Source of the DNA: Rummeliibacillus suwonensis
GTDB lineage: Bacteria; Bacillota; Bacilli; Bacillales_A; Planococcaceae
Direction of reading: 5' to 3'
Assembly (NCBI RefSeq): GCF_007896435.1
Contig: NZ_VCBL01000001.1
Coordinates: 1,393,345 to 1,457,344 of the forward strand
DNA: 64,000 nt
A program made the translations under genes and the position numbers. Below are positions 36,988 through 49,857 of this stretch, in pieces. The first letter of the stretch is position 1, and each line of letters opens with the position of its first letter. The notes under the pieces were generated by a model. It saw nothing but the letters and a program-made list of their open reading frames with translations, was not told where the DNA came from and made no database searches.

Positions 36988-38744
36988 ATGATGAATGCAC
37001 AAGTTCCGCTAAAGAAACAACAACCTGCGACTGATCAAGAAGTTGATCATGAATGTAAAGCCAGTAAAACGGGTGCTGAGATTTTTGTCGAATCGTTACA
37101 AAACCAAGGCGTTGAAATAATATTTGGATACCCAGGTGGAGCCGTCTTACCTTTGTATGATGCGCTTTACCGTAATCCGGTTAAGCATATTCTTGCTCGT
37201 CATGAACAAGGTGCTATTCACGCAGCAGAAGGTTATGCACGAGTATCAGGTAAAACAGGGGTAGTCATTGCTACTTCTGGTCCAGGAGCTACTAATTTAG
37301 TTACTGGAATAACTGATGCTATGATGGATTCTTTACCACTCGTTGTCTTTACTGGTCAAGTTGCAACAACTGTTGTTGGTACGGATGCTTTCCAAGAAGC
37401 AGATATTGTCGGAATCACGCAACCAATTACAAAACATAATTATCAAGTAAAAAATGTTCAGGACTTACCACGAATCATCAAAGAAGCTTTTCATATAGCT
37501 TCAACAGGTCGTAAAGGTCCAGTTGTCGTTGATATTCCGAAAAATATTGCAAATGCTATTTTCGATTCGAATGCAGTAGAAGAAGCAACAATCAACTTAC
37601 CGGGATATCAACCAACATTGCATCCAAATTATTTGCAAATAAAAAAAGCCGTATCATTACTCAGTGAAGCAAAGCAACCACTTCTATTAGTAGGTGCTGG
37701 TGTTTTAGCAGCTGATGCTTCAAAAGAATTAACTGAATTTGTGGAAAAATACAATTTCCCAGTAGTAAATACACTATTAGGACTTGGTAGCATTGATGGA
37801 AATCATGAACTTTTCCTTGGAATGGCTGGTATGCATGGAACATTTACAGCCAATATGGCTATTAATAATTGCGATGTACTTTTAAACATTGGTTCTCGAT
37901 TTGATGATCGCTTAACCGGTAACCTAAAGAAATTTGCACCAAATGCAAAAGTCATTCACATCGATATTGATCCGGCTGAAATCGGTAAAAACGTACCGAC
38001 TGAAATTCCAATTGTGGCTGATGCTAAAGAAGCACTACTCGCATTATTAGAGCAAACATTTGAGGTACAGGATTTAACACTTTGGCATGAATATTTACAT
38101 GAATGCCAGGAAGAGTATCCACTTTGGTATGATGATGATGGCGATGGGACGATCTATCCTCAATATGCAGTTGAAACAATCCATCGTTTAACGAATGGTG
38201 AAGCAACTATTGTGACGGATGTTGGTCAACATCAAATGTGGACAGCACAATACTATCCATTTAAAAAAGATCATCATTGGGTAACATCCGGTGGTTTAGG
38301 AACGATGGGCTTTGGTTTCCCAGCAGCCATTGGTGCACAATTTGCTCATCCTGATGAAAAGGTTATAGCCATCGTTGGTGATGCAGGGTTCCAAATGACC
38401 ATGCAAGAGCTCGCATTATTGAAAGAATTCAAATTGCCAGTAAAAATTTTCATCTTAAATAACAGTTGCTTAGGAATGGTTCGCCAATGGCAAGAAACAT
38501 TCTATGAAGAACGTTATTCTTCTTCATTGGTACCAGTACAACCAGACTTCGTCAAACTTGCTGATTCTTATGGAATCAAAGGCTACAAAGTAGAAAAAGT
38601 GGACGACATGGAAGCTGTATTCAAAGAAGCGATCGAATCAGATGAACCTGTTTTGGTAGACTGCCGAGTGAAAGAACTAACATTAGTAAATCCAATGGTA
38701 GCACCAGGAAAAGGACTATCTGAAATGATTGGAGTGAAAAAAGG

Positions 38745-38748
<4 letters not shown>
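36988..38748 (+). CDS. ilvB: Acetolactate synthase large subunit
   Basis: 586-residue thiamine-diphosphate enzyme, the first common step of branched-chain amino-acid synthesis (pyruvate to acetolactate, or with 2-oxobutyrate to acetohydroxybutyrate). Catalytic Glu region [13 protein letters not shown]...[16 protein letters not shown], and the ThDP/Mg motif [29 protein letters not shown]. The first about 20 residues are a non-conserved tail. ATG-ATG start after GGGAGGAG; the first ATG is used. Overlaps ilvN by 4 bp. Expression set by the T-box. Confidence 0.97.
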
Positions 38749-40318
<1,570 letters not shown>

Positions 40319-40357
40319 TCTTGACTCAACCCTGATAAATGAATGTCTTATTCTATA

Positions 40358-40391
40358 ACTTAAAGAAGCAGCTTCCACTGCTTCTTTAAGT
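40358..40391 (+). other. Perfect 14-bp hairpin between ilvC and leuB
   Basis: ACTTAAAGAAGCAG (40358-40371), loop CTTCCA, CTGCTTCTTTAAGT (40378-40391). No T-tract follows on the plus strand, so it is a poor terminator; it could protect or process the mRNA, or weaken read-through. It occupies the position where leuA is normally found. Confidence 0.7.
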
Positions 40392-40406
40392 AAATTATGC
40401 GGAAAA

Positions 40407-40412
40407 TATAAT
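40407..40412 (+). promoter_or_regulatory. Possible -10 of an internal leuBCD promoter
   Basis: TATAAT at 40407-40412 with a poor -35 (TTTAAG) 16 bp upstream; would start transcription just after the hairpin. Confidence 0.3.
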
Positions 40413-40473
40413 GAATATTAGTATGTATAGGTTTATGAATTAGAAGCAGTTTAGTATCTGAGGAGGAGTTACT

Positions 40474-41574
40474 GTGGAGAAAAAAGTTACCGTTTTACCT
40501 GGTGATGGGATTGGACCTGAAGTTGTTGCTTCTGCGGTTAAAGTGCTACAAGCTATCGGCAAAAAATTCCACCATACGTTTCATATTGCATATGCTACGA
40601 TTGGAGGTGCTGCCATCGATCAGCATGGGGATCCACTTCCACAAGAAACAATTGAATTATGTGAAGAAAGTGATGCCGTTCTTTTAGGGGCAGTTGGTGG
40701 TCCAAAATGGGATCATAATCCAGCTGAGCTAAGACCTGAAAAAGGATTATTACGTATTCGCAAGCATTTTGATTTGTTTTCAAATTTGCGTCCCGTTCAG
40801 GCTATTCCATCACTCATAAAATCTTCTCCTCTGAAAGATGATTTAGTAAAAGAAGTTGATTTGCTGATCGTACGTGAATTGACAGGTGGCTTATATTTTG
40901 GTGAGCCACGTAAGCGTACAAACGAAGAAGCAATAGATTCATTAGTATACAGTCGTCTTGAAATTGAACGCATTGTTGAAAATGCATTTGAATTAGCTCG
41001 CGTTCGAAGAGGAAAACTAACATCTGTGGATAAAGCGAATGTCCTTGAAACATCACGTTTGTGGAGACAAATCGTTGATGAGAAAAAAGCACAATATCCA
41101 GATGTAGAAGTTGAACATAGTTTAGTTGACTCAACAGCTATGAAGCTGATTACAAATCCGGGAGCCTATGATGTTCTTGTCACAGAAAATATGTTTGGAG
41201 ATATTTTAAGTGATGAGGCCTCTGTTATAACAGGATCTTTAGGAGTCCTTCCTTCTGCAAGTATTCGCTCTGATAATTTCGGATTATATGAACCAGTTCA
41301 TGGTTCAGCACCTGAAATCGCAGGAAAAGGTATTGCTAATCCAGCTGCGACCATTTTATCAGTTGCTATGATGCTACGTTATTCATTTGGCTTAAAAGAA
41401 GAAGCAACAGAAATCGAACATGCGGTTAATGCCGCCTTTAATGATGGTTTCTTCACATCAGATTTAGCGACTTCTGGAAACCAAGCTTTAACCACAGATG
41501 AATGGACAGAAAAAGTTTTAAATAAAATAGATCCTAGCTTTGTGTCAGACAGTATTATAACTACTTATATTTAG
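40474..41574 (+). CDS. leuB: 3-isopropylmalate dehydrogenase
   Basis: 366-residue NAD-dependent decarboxylating dehydrogenase of leucine synthesis. LPGDGIGPEV at the N-terminus, RELTGGLYFG, the metal site VDSTAMKLITNP...TENMFGDILSDEAS, and EPVHGSAPEIAGKGIANP are all present. GTG start with GAGGAGG upstream. Twenty-two bp before leuC. Confidence 0.96.
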   Translation: MEKKVTVLPGDGIGPEVVASAVKVLQAIGKKFHHTFHIAYATIGGAAIDQHGDPLPQETIELCEESDAVLLGAVGGPKWDHNPAELRPEKGLLRIRKHFDLFSNLRPVQAIPSLIKSSPLKDDLVKEVDLLIVRELTGGLYFGEPRKRTNEEAIDSLVYSRLEIERIVENAFELARVRRGKLTSVDKANVLETSRLWRQIVDEKKAQYPDVEVEHSLVDSTAMKLITNPGAYDVLVTENMFGDILSDEASVITGSLGVLPSASIRSDNFGLYEPVHGSAPEIAGKGIANPAATILSVAMMLRYSFGLKEEATEIEHAVNAAFNDGFFTSDLATSGNQALTTDEWTEKVLNKIDPSFVSDSIITTYI

Positions 41575-41596
41575 AAAAGAAAATAGGTGAAGAATA

Positions 41597-43006
41597 ATGG
41601 GGAAAAATATTATAGAAAAAGTATGGGACCAACATGTAGTATATCACGAAGATGGAAAACCAGATTTACTCTACATCGATCTTCATTTGCTTCATGAAGT
41701 AACGTCTCCACAAGCTTTTGAGGGGCTTCGCCTAAACCATCGAAAAGTTCGTCGACCAGATCTTTGTTTTGCCACAATGGATCATAACGTACCTACAAAA
41801 AACTTACCGATCATTAATGACCCAATTGCCAAGACACAAATTAATACATTAGCCAAAAACTGTGAAGAATTTGGTGTTCCATTAGCAGATATGGGGCATC
41901 CAGATCAAGGAATCGTACATGTTATTGGTCCACAACTTGGTTTAACTCAACCAGGCAAAACGATTGTATGTGGTGATTCCCATACATCAACTCATGGTGC
42001 TTTCGGTGCCATTGCATTTGGTATCGGTACTAGTGAAGTGGAACATGTATTATCAACGCAAACACTTTGGCAAAGTAAACCAAAGACGATGCAAATTCAC
42101 GTAAAAGGTGAGCTTGGCTTTGGCGTAACGGCTAAAGATATCATTCTTGCTATTATCGCGAAATTTGGTATTGATGTAGGTACTGGACATATTGTTGAAT
42201 TTACGGGTGATGCGATCCATAAATTATCAATGGAGGAACGTATGACAATTTGTAATATGTCCATTGAAGCGGGAGCAAAAGCTGGTTTAATAAGCCCTGA
42301 TGAGATTACTGTTGACTACATTAAAGGACGCAAGTATGCACCACAAGGAGACAAATTTGAGGAAGCTAAAAAATACTGGTTATCACTTGCTTCTGATCCA
42401 GATGCGACCTATAATAAAACGCTTGTGATTGAAACATCAGAAATTGAACCGTTTGTAACATGGGGTACGAATCCTTCAATGGGAAGCGGTGTGTCAAAAA
42501 CAGTTCCTTATGCTTCCAATTACACAGAAGAATCAGATAAACAGGCGTTGAAAAAAGCATTAACATATATGGATTTACAAGAAGGTACACCATTAACGGA
42601 TATTGAAATCCAACATGTCTTTATCGGATCTTGTACAAATTCACGTTTACATGATTTGCGTGCCGCAGCTAATGTTATTAAAGGAAAGCATGTTCATCCA
42701 AATGTTCGTGCGATTGTCGTTCCAGGCTCTCATTCAGTGAAAAAGCTAGCTGAAGAGGAAGGAATCGATAAAATATTCAAGGATGCTGGTTTTGAATGGC
42801 GTGAATCAGGATGTAGTATGTGTCTTGCAATGAATGAGGATGTTGTACCAGCTGGTGAACGATGTGCTTCAACATCGAACCGTAATTTCGAAGGACGTCA
42901 AGGTACAGGGGCAAGAACCCATCTTGTAAGCCCTCCGATGGCTGCAGCTGCCGCAATTGCTGGTCACTTTGTAGATGTTCGCGAAATCATGAATGTACCT
43001 GTGTGA
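41597..43006 (+). CDS. leuC: 3-isopropylmalate dehydratase large subunit
   Basis: 469-residue aconitase-family subunit holding the 4Fe-4S cluster: cysteines in [14 protein letters not shown] and [10 protein letters not shown] (CXXC). [26 protein letters not shown] is the substrate motif. Works with LeuD to isomerise 2- to 3-isopropylmalate. ATG with an AGGTGAAG site; 14 bp before leuD. Confidence 0.97.
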   Translation: MGKNIIEKVWDQHVVYHEDGKPDLLYIDLHLLHEVTSPQAFEGLRLNHRKVRRPDLCFATMDHNVPTKNLPIINDPIAKTQINTLAKNCEEFGVPLADMGHPDQGIVHVIGPQLGLTQPGKTIVCGDSHTSTHGAFGAIAFGIGTSEVEHVLSTQTLWQSKPKTMQIHVKGELGFGVTAKDIILAIIAKFGIDVGTGHIVEFTGDAIHKLSMEERMTICNMSIEAGAKAGLISPDEITVDYIKGRKYAPQGDKFEEAKKYWLSLASDPDATYNKTLVIETSEIEPFVTWGTNPSMGSGVSKTVPYASNYTEESDKQALKKALTYMDLQEGTPLTDIEIQHVFIGSCTNSRLHDLRAAANVIKGKHVHPNVRAIVVPGSHSVKKLAEEEGIDKIFKDAGFEWRESGCSMCLAMNEDVVPAGERCASTSNRNFEGRQGTGARTHLVSPPMAAAAAIAGHFVDVREIMNVPV

Positions 43007-43020
43007 TGGAGGTGTAAAAT

Positions 43021-43611
43021 ATGGAACCTATTAATATCGTAAAAAGTGTCGTCACACCCTTAAATCGCAAAAATGTCGACACGGACCAAATTATTTCAAA
43101 AGAATTTTTAAAACGGATTGAACGAACAGGTTTTGGTCAGTTTGTCTTTTACCACTGGCGTTTCGATCAAGACGGGCAGCCAATAGAAGATTTTGTTTTA
43201 AACCAACCTAAGTATAAGGGCTCTAAAATCTTAGTGGCTCATGAAAATTTTGGTTGTGGATCATCTCGTGAACATGCTCCATGGGCCATTTTAGACTATG
43301 GTTTCAACGTGGTTGTTGCACCAAGTTTTGCGGATATTTTTCATAATAACTGCTTCAAAAATGGTATTTTGCCTATTGAATTGAAAGTATCGGAAATTGA
43401 AGAATTATTAGCAAAAGGTGAACAATCAGTATTGGAGGCAGAAGTAAATCTTCAAAACCAAACGTTAACAGCTGATGGGAAAGTTTATCATTTTGAAATA
43501 AATCCTTATTATAAGGAAATGCTTTTAAACGGTTGGGATGAAATTGCATTAACCTTTAAATATGAAGATTATATTAAAAATTATGAAAAAAAGCGTGTAC
43601 AATTTAGTTAA
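43021..43611 (+). CDS. leuD: 3-isopropylmalate dehydratase small subunit
   Basis: 196-residue swivel-domain subunit, partner of LeuC. The conserved ENFGCGSSREHAPWAILDYGF substrate-specificity loop is near residue 76, and PSFADIFHNNCFKNGILPI follows. ATG after GATGGAGGTG. Last gene of the cluster, followed by a strong terminator. Confidence 0.96.
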   Translation: MEPINIVKSVVTPLNRKNVDTDQIISKEFLKRIERTGFGQFVFYHWRFDQDGQPIEDFVLNQPKYKGSKILVAHENFGCGSSREHAPWAILDYGFNVVVAPSFADIFHNNCFKNGILPIELKVSEIEELLAKGEQSVLEAEVNLQNQTLTADGKVYHFEINPYYKEMLLNGWDEIALTFKYEDYIKNYEKKRVQFS

Positions 43612-43632
43612 CAAGATCCAACAGATGAATGG

Positions 43633-43677
43633 CTATTTAGGAGACTAAGAAATTAGTTTTCCTAAATAGTTTTTTTG
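43633..43677 (+). terminator. Intrinsic terminator of the ilv-leu cluster
   Basis: CTATTTAGG-AG-ACTAA / TTAGT-TT-CCTAAATAG stem and a run of seven Ts. Confidence 0.92.
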
Positions 43678-44169
43678 CTTTGTGGGATAAACATATAGGT
43701 AGCCACTATATAAATGGTTTTTCATATATTTCCATTTTGCTATGTTGTTGCATTATGGAAAACTAAAACTTATCTATGGTAACATGGGAATGAAACAGTT
43801 ACAGATGATGCGAGCAGTGAAAATCATGTATAGTCGGTTACACTATGAATGTTTAAAGGTTATGGAGTATTACAATTGTCATCGCATATTAACAGATCGT
43901 AAGAACTCATTTCAAGGGGCAAATAAAAAGTTGGAAGAAAGTAGGAGCCATTGTATATATCCCACTTTATACCGCTCTAACGGGCAGTATAAAAATATCA
44001 CTTCAAGATTCAAGTAAACTTTTTTGAGCGATTGCTCCAACTGGTACATAAAAAGTTTTTTAATAGATGAATAATATAATAAAAAATGCTCACTCTAAGC
44101 GGTGTATTTTAAGTGGATGACCATTTATGACATGACTCATTATAGCTTTAAAGAAAAGGGGAGGAGATT
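43678..44169. other. Gene-free stretch between leuD and the DCC gene
   Basis: Holds the repeat A9 fragment (43966-44016). A 91-codon open frame (43742-44017) runs into the repeat, lacks a ribosome site and looks accidental. Nothing else recognised. Confidence 0.5.
43966..44016 (+). repeat. Family A repeat fragment A9 (5' part only)
   Basis: TTTATACCGCTCTAACGGGCAGT followed by TCACTTCAAGATTCAAG matches the head of family A; the rest is missing or unrecognisable. Confidence 0.65.
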
Positions 44170-44559
44170 ATGAATTCGATTCTTTTCTATGATGGCGACT
44201 GTGGATTTTGCCAAAAATCTGTACAGTTCGTTTTAAAATATGAAAGAAAGCCTACTTTGATATTTGCATCATTGCAGGGAGAGATAGCAGCAACATTATT
44301 GTCTCCAAATTTAACACAAAATCTTGATTCCGTTGTTGTTTATCATAACGGAAAAATATTAACAGAATCTAACGCAGTATTGTTTATTGTAAAAAAATTA
44401 AAATTTCCTTTTTTCTTGTTCTTTCTTTTAAAAATAGTTCCGGTTTCTATACGTGATCATTGTTATCAAATTATTTCTAAAAATCGTCATAAATTCACAA
44501 AATCGAGAAAAAATTGTGAAATTCCTAAAGAAAATACTCGTAAACGCTTTCTAGATTGA
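44170..44559 (+). CDS. DCC-family thiol-disulfide oxidoreductase (DUF393)
   Basis: 129 residues with the family start ILFYDGDCGFCQKSVQFVLKYER, whose DGDCGFC gives the DXXCXXC motif; later ESNAVLFIVKKL and the hydrophobic FPFFLFFLLKIVPVSIRD are also typical. It is thought to act as a thioredoxin-like redox protein; substrate unknown. Ribosome site GGGGAGGAGA. Stands alone upstream of aconitase. The C-terminus is basic and slightly extended. Confidence 0.88.
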   Translation: MNSILFYDGDCGFCQKSVQFVLKYERKPTLIFASLQGEIAATLLSPNLTQNLDSVVVYHNGKILTESNAVLFIVKKLKFPFFLFFLLKIVPVSIRDHCYQIISKNRHKFTKSRKNCEIPKENTRKRFLD

Positions 44560-44587
44560 TGGTCATTCAAAAAAATTATAACAAAGT

Positions 44588-44631
44588 ATAATTTTAATGT
44601 TATTTACTTATGTATCTTTTTCGATTATTAT
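44588..44631 (+). promoter_or_regulatory. Aconitase promoter with a CcpC-like dyad
   Basis: TTTACT (44603-44608), 17-bp spacer, TATTAT (44626-44631). Overlapping its 5' side, ATAA-N8-TTAT (44588-44603) resembles the CcpC dyad known at B. subtilis citB, though that has N7. Operator call is tentative. Confidence 0.45.
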
Positions 44632-44697
44632 TATGTGTGGAGAAAAGTAGCTCATATAAAGCCTTTTCATTAGTTAATTTAGAGGGGGAACCAAACA

Positions 44698-47403
44698 ATG
44701 GCAAACAACAACTTGCATAACAGTCGTTCTTCATTCGAAGTTAACGGTAAAACTTACAACTTTTATCGTTTAGCTGCAATTGAAGAAGCTGGCATCGCAA
44801 AAGTTTCACGCCTTCCTTATTCAATTAAGGTATTACTTGAATCTGTATTACGTCAATATGACGGCTATGTCATCAAAGAAGAACATGTGGATAACCTAGC
44901 CAATTGGGGTAAAGATGTAATTGGCAAAGCTGAAGTACCTTTTAAACCATCTCGCGTAGTTTTACAAGACTTCACTGGTGTGCCAGTAGTTGTTGACTTA
45001 ACATCACTACGTACAGCAATGAAAGAAATGGGTGGAGATCCAAATGAAATCAACCCAGCTATCCCAGTCGATCTTGTTATTGACCACTCAGTACAAGTAG
45101 ACAAATACGGTAGTGCTTCTGCATTACAAGCAAATATGGACCTTGAATTTGAACGTAACGCTGAACGTTACAACTTCTTAAAATGGGCACAAACTGCTTA
45201 TGATAACTTCCGTGCTGTCCCACCAGCAACTGGTATCGTTCACCAAGTAAACTTGGAATACTTAGCTCCAGTTGTTCATGTTAACGAAGGCACTGATGGC
45301 ACATTCGAAACATTCCCAGACTCAGTTGTAGGTACTGACTCACATACTACAATGATCAACGGTCTTGGTGTTCTTGGATGGGGCGTTGGTGGTATTGAAG
45401 CTGAAGCTGGTATGCTTGGACAACCTTCATACTTCCCAGTTCCAGAAGTTATTGGTGTAAAACTTGTTGGTAAACTTCCAAGTGGCTCAACTGCTACAGA
45501 CTTAGCACTTAAAGTGACACAAGAATTACGTAAAAAAGGCGTTGTAGGTAAATTTGTTGAGTTCTTCGGACCTGGCGTACCTGAACTTCCTTTAGCTGAC
45601 CGTGCAACAATTTCTAACATGGCTCCAGAATATGGCGCAACTTGTGGTTACTTTGCAATTGATAACGTTTCACTCGATTACATGCGTTTGACTGGTCGCG
45701 ATGAAGAACACATTCAAGTTGTAGAAGCTTACTTAAAAGCTAATAATATGTTCTTTGATCCAGCATTAGAACCAACTTACACAGATGTATTAGAAATTAA
45801 TTTAGCAGAAATTGAAACAAACCTTTCTGGTCCAAAACGTCCACAAGATTTGATTCCACTTTCTAACATGAAAAAACGCTACCATGAAGTTGTTGTAGCA
45901 CCATCTGGTGTTCAAGGCTTCGGTTTAACAGAAGATGAATTCACTAAAACAGCAACTGCTAAATTTGCTGACGGTGACGTTGTAATTCCTGCAGGAGCTG
46001 TTGGAATTGCTGCTATCACTTCTTGTACAAATACTTCAAACCCATATGTTTTAATCGCTGCAGGTCTTGTTGCGAAAAAAGCGGTTGAAAAAGGTTTATC
46101 TGTTCCAAAATGGGTTAAAACTTCATTGGCACCAGGATCTAAAGTTGTAACTGGTTACTTAAAAGACTCTGGTTTACAACAATATTTAGATACTCTTGGC
46201 TTTAACCTTGTAGGTTATGGTTGTACTACATGTATTGGTAACTCAGGTCCATTACTTCCTGAAATCGAAGAAGCTATTAAATCAAACGATCTATTCGTAA
46301 CTTCCGTACTTTCAGGTAACCGTAACTTTGAAGGTCGTGTACACCCATTAGTAAAAGCTAACTACTTAGCTTCACCACCATTGGTTGTTGCTTACGCATT
46401 AGCTGGTACTGTTGACGTAGACCTTAAAAATGATTCATTTGGTAAAGACAAAGATGGCAAAGACGTATTCTTTGATGATATCTGGCCATCATCTGATGAA
46501 GTAAATTCAGTATTAGATAAAGTCGTTACTCGTGAATTGTTCCAAAAAGAATATGAAACAGTGTTCAATGCGAATGAAAAATGGAATGCAATCGAAATTT
46601 CAACTGATTCATTATATGAATTTGATGAAAAATCAACTTACATCCAAAACCCACCATTCTTCCAACACTTGTCTGCTAAACCTGAAGCTATTCAAGAGCT
46701 TTCTGGCTTACGCGTGTTAGCTAAATTTGGTGACTCTATCACAACTGACCACATCTCTCCTGCAGGTGCAATCGGTAAAGACACCCCTGCTGGTAAATAC
46801 TTACGCGAAAAAGGTGTAGAACCACGTAACTTCAACTCTTATGGTTCTCGTCGTGGTAACCACGAAGTAATGATGCGCGGTACATTTGCGAACATCCGTA
46901 TCCGTAACCAAATCGCTCCAGGTACAGAAGGTGGTTTCACAACTTACTGGCCAACAGGCGAAGTTGAATACATCTATGATGCAGCTATGAAATATGCTAA
47001 AAACCACACTGGCTTAGCAGTACTTGCTGGTAAAGATTACGGTATGGGTTCTTCACGTGACTGGGCAGCTAAAGGTACTAACCTTCTAGGTGTTAAAACA
47101 GTTATTGCTGAATCTTATGAACGTATTCACCGTTCTAACTTAGTGATGATGGGCGTTCTTCCATTACAATTTGTTGATGGTCAAAACGCTGAATCTCTAG
47201 GTTTAACTGGTGAAGAAACATTTGCAGTTAATATCACAGATGATGTAAAACCTCGTGATATTTTAACTGTAACAGCAACTGCTAAAGATGGTTCTACAAA
47301 ACAATTCAAAGCACTTGCTCGCTTTGACTCAGAAGTTGAAGTAGACTACTACCGTAATGGTGGTATCCTACAAATGGTATTACGTCATAAATTAGAAAAA
47401 TAA
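44698..47403 (+). CDS. acnA: Aconitate hydratase
   Basis: 901-residue TCA-cycle enzyme interconverting citrate and isocitrate (B. subtilis citB). Cluster cysteines are in [10 protein letters not shown] and [36 protein letters not shown] and the C-terminal swivel motif [17 protein letters not shown] are intact. Codon use is more biased (GTA, CGT, TTA, AAA) than in its neighbours, fitting high expression. ATG after AGAGGGGGAA. Single-gene unit with a strong terminator. The apo form is an RNA-binding regulator in relatives. Confidence 0.97.
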   Translation: MANNNLHNSRSSFEVNGKTYNFYRLAAIEEAGIAKVSRLPYSIKVLLESVLRQYDGYVIKEEHVDNLANWGKDVIGKAEVPFKPSRVVLQDFTGVPVVVDLTSLRTAMKEMGGDPNEINPAIPVDLVIDHSVQVDKYGSASALQANMDLEFERNAERYNFLKWAQTAYDNFRAVPPATGIVHQVNLEYLAPVVHVNEGTDGTFETFPDSVVGTDSHTTMINGLGVLGWGVGGIEAEAGMLGQPSYFPVPEVIGVKLVGKLPSGSTATDLALKVTQELRKKGVVGKFVEFFGPGVPELPLADRATISNMAPEYGATCGYFAIDNVSLDYMRLTGRDEEHIQVVEAYLKANNMFFDPALEPTYTDVLEINLAEIETNLSGPKRPQDLIPLSNMKKRYHEVVVAPSGVQGFGLTEDEFTKTATAKFADGDVVIPAGAVGIAAITSCTNTSNPYVLIAAGLVAKKAVEKGLSVPKWVKTSLAPGSKVVTGYLKDSGLQQYLDTLGFNLVGYGCTTCIGNSGPLLPEIEEAIKSNDLFVTSVLSGNRNFEGRVHPLVKANYLASPPLVVAYALAGTVDVDLKNDSFGKDKDGKDVFFDDIWPSSDEVNSVLDKVVTRELFQKEYETVFNANEKWNAIEISTDSLYEFDEKSTYIQNPPFFQHLSAKPEAIQELSGLRVLAKFGDSITTDHISPAGAIGKDTPAGKYLREKGVEPRNFNSYGSRRGNHEVMMRGTFANIRIRNQIAPGTEGGFTTYWPTGEVEYIYDAAMKYAKNHTGLAVLAGKDYGMGSSRDWAAKGTNLLGVKTVIAESYERIHRSNLVMMGVLPLQFVDGQNAESLGLTGEETFAVNITDDVKPRDILTVTATAKDGSTKQFKALARFDSEVEVDYYRNGGILQMVLRHKLEK

Positions 47404-47425
47404 GTTTATGATTGATTAAAATTTC

Positions 47426-47464
47426 AATACATGTGCACAATTATTTGTGCACATGTATTTTTTT
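47426..47464 (+). terminator. Intrinsic terminator of acnA
   Basis: AATACATGTGCACAA / TTGTGCACATGTATT perfect stem with T run. Confidence 0.95.
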
Positions 47465-47556
47465 GCTAACGAAAACTTTGATAGAGGAGCCTATCGTGTC
47501 TTTAATAAGTAACTTGAGAAGTGTATGATAAAGAAGAGTCTACCAAATAATTGGTT

Positions 47557-47618
47557 TAATCCCATATTAATAGGAAGTAAAAAGTAAAACACTCAGGTAC
47601 GTGAAGCTCCACTTTATT
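47557..47618 (+). repeat. Family A repeat fragment A10
   Basis: AATCCCATATTAATAGGAAGTAA at the head and GTGAAGCTCCACTTTATTAA at the end, with most of the centre deleted; directly upstream of the M14 peptidase gene. Confidence 0.5.
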
Positions 47619-47653
47619 AAATGACTCAAAATGTAATGAGGTGATATGTTTAC

Positions 47654-49591
47654 ATGATAAAACAAAGAAAAAGATTCATTTTATACTCAACCAGTTTCAT
47701 GTTGTCCATGGGTTTACTATCTATTCATGCTTTTGCGACTGACCAGAATAATCAGGAGAACGTAAAAGTTTCAAATTCTGCTGAAGATTATTCAAATGTT
47801 CAAGAATTGTCGGATGATAGTGCTGAATTACCTAATACAACTGACAGTGAATTTCAAAATGTACTTCATTTTGCGAAAATAGGGACAGATTCTATCCTTG
47901 TCACACCAGAATCCTTACAGCCGACAAATGTGACATTGCCTGCAAGTGATCGTACATATAGCGTTGAACAATCAAAAAATGAAAATTATTATGCAGTGCA
48001 AATTGGTGGGTATACATATTGGATTCAAAGTGAAAATTTAATGGGTTCTAATGATCAACCAGAAGTGTTGACAAAAAAACGTAATTTAAAGATCAAAACA
48101 AAACGTAATTTTAAAATATATGAATCAAAAGACAGTCATTCGAAAATTTTGGTGATCGGTACCAATGCTACAACTTTCAAAGTTTTGGATATAGCCCCCA
48201 ATTATTATGTTGTGTCAGTAGCAGGAGTAAAGGGATATATCCCTTTTAACCAAGTAAATATAACTTATAAGAAAAATAGCTATGTAGAAGTAGCGACAAA
48301 TTCTGTCAAATTATATAAGGCTGTGAAAGGAAAATATAAAGCGATAGGCACATTGATGAATGGGGCTGTTGTTAAAATAGCGAAATCTACATCTAAGTAT
48401 CATACCATTCAAATTGGTCATGAAGCCTATATGATACCCAAAAACGGTACGATCCCTACAGAAAAATCTGCTTCGCTAGGCAAATTGTTAAAAGCTACCT
48501 ATCCTGTTTCATTAACAGTGAGTTCGACAAATTCCGTTTATTCCTCAAAAGGAAGTAAAATAGGAACCATTTCTAAAGGCCAAGTTGTTTCCCTTAAAGG
48601 ATTGAAGGGGAATAAAGGAATTATCGATTTTATGGGGCAATCTGGGTATGTTAATCTGAAATACTACAATCATTCCAATATGGTCAACCCTACTAAAAAT
48701 ATTACTTATGGAATGTACAATTATTATCTTCGTGTAGTTGCACAATTATATCCTGAATTTACGAGGATTGAAAAAATAGGGCATTCCGTACAAGGACGCT
48801 CTATCTATGCATTACGTGTTGGCAATGGAAAAAAAGAAATCTTAATGGACGCAGCTATCCATGCAAGGGAACATATGACGACAAATGTTTTAATGGAAAT
48901 GATCGATAATTATACGGTCGCTTATCGTAAGGGTTCTTCTTTCGCAGGATATAATATCAAAAGTACATTGAATAAAACCAGTATTTGGTTTGTCCCAATG
49001 ATGAATCCTGATGGTGTTACACTTGTTCAAAAGGGGATAAATTCAATAGATTCAAAGTATAGAGCACGTCTTAAACAATACAATCACGGCAGTAGCAATT
49101 TTAAACGCTGGAAAGCAAATGGCCGTGGAGTCGATTTAAATCGAAATTTCGATGGATTATGGAAGTATTTAGCTTACACATCCAAATCCTACATGGATTA
49201 TAAAGGACCATCCGTATTTTCTGAACCAGAAGCACAGTCGTTAAAAGCTTTTGTACGCCGTCATCATTTTAAAACAGATTTATCGTATCATTCATCTGGA
49301 CAAATTGTTTACTGGTTCAATTTCCAAAAGGGAGCTAACTTAAAAAGGGATTTAAAACTAGCCAAAAGTGTTGCTAAAGTAACAGGATATTCAGTGGTAC
49401 CACCATTGTATTATAGAGGATCAGGGTCTTCTGCAGATTGGTTTATTATCAATCAAAAGAAACCTGGTTTAACGATAGAAATTGCGCCATACGCTGGGAA
49501 TGGTCCAGTGCCACATCATTATTGGAACAGTGTTTGGTATAAAAATAAGTCGATCGGCTTATTTGGGGCAAAAGAAGCTAGTAAGAGATAA
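47654..49591 (+). CDS. Secreted M14 zinc carboxypeptidase with N-terminal SH3-like repeats
   Basis: 645 residues. Signal peptide at about 1-29 (cleaved near HAFA). Residues about 140-345 contain repeated SH3b-like units (SKILVIGTNATTFKVLDIAPNYYVVSVAGVKGYIP and two similar stretches), likely to bind the cell wall. The peptidase domain follows from about 355: zinc ligands His403 and Glu406 in HAREHMTT, DLNRNFDGLW, third ligand His546 in SYHSSG, and catalytic Glu609 in TIEIAPYAG. It should trim exported peptides or wall peptides. Starts at ATG with GAGGTGA. No immediate operon partner. Confidence 0.9.
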   Translation: MIKQRKRFILYSTSFMLSMGLLSIHAFATDQNNQENVKVSNSAEDYSNVQELSDDSAELPNTTDSEFQNVLHFAKIGTDSILVTPESLQPTNVTLPASDRTYSVEQSKNENYYAVQIGGYTYWIQSENLMGSNDQPEVLTKKRNLKIKTKRNFKIYESKDSHSKILVIGTNATTFKVLDIAPNYYVVSVAGVKGYIPFNQVNITYKKNSYVEVATNSVKLYKAVKGKYKAIGTLMNGAVVKIAKSTSKYHTIQIGHEAYMIPKNGTIPTEKSASLGKLLKATYPVSLTVSSTNSVYSSKGSKIGTISKGQVVSLKGLKGNKGIIDFMGQSGYVNLKYYNHSNMVNPTKNITYGMYNYYLRVVAQLYPEFTRIEKIGHSVQGRSIYALRVGNGKKEILMDAAIHAREHMTTNVLMEMIDNYTVAYRKGSSFAGYNIKSTLNKTSIWFVPMMNPDGVTLVQKGINSIDSKYRARLKQYNHGSSNFKRWKANGRGVDLNRNFDGLWKYLAYTSKSYMDYKGPSVFSEPEAQSLKAFVRRHHFKTDLSYHSSGQIVYWFNFQKGANLKRDLKLAKSVAKVTGYSVVPPLYYRGSGSSADWFIINQKKPGLTIEIAPYAGNGPVPHHYWNSVWYKNKSIGLFGAKEASKR

Positions 49592-49599
49592 TTTATCTT

Positions 49600-49795
49600 G
49601 TTTCAGATCAACAGACAGTTAGATCTAGTACAAAATAGTGAATAGATGCGAGGAATCGACTATCTGTGAAACCTGATGAGGCTTGCTTCAACTAACACTA
49701 GCGAGTAATGAAGAGAACCCCCCATTGTGTATTGGTTTAGCTAACCATCAGTGGGGGATGAAGAAAACTCCAACTGATGGAAGCTTCACCTTTAG
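49600..49795 (+). repeat. Family A repeat, partly degenerate copy A11
   Basis: The 5' half is decayed (GATGCGAGGAATCGACTATCTG), but the 3' half is clear: GGTTTAGCTAACCATCAGTG, GGGGATGAAGAAAACTCC and TGATGGAAGCTTCACCTTTA. It has the GGTT-AGCT-AACC hairpin of the short form A4. Confidence 0.75.
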
Positions 49796-49801
49796 TTATA
49801 G

Positions 49802-49845
49802 GAGCCTTCAATGATTTAGAATTTGAATCATTGAAGGCTTTTTTG
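49802..49845 (+). terminator. Intrinsic terminator downstream of the M14 gene
   Basis: GAGCCTTCAATGATT / AATCATTGAAGGCTTTTTT. Confidence 0.92.
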
Positions 49846-49857
49846 CTTCACATTTAA

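Noticed and set aside
43742-44017. 91-codon ORF between leuD and the DCC gene
   Set aside because: No ribosome site, low-complexity composition, and its 3' end is a family A fragment.
44588-44603. Firm CcpC operator at aconitase
   Set aside because: Spacing is N8 rather than N7 and the second known site was not found; kept only as a tentative note.
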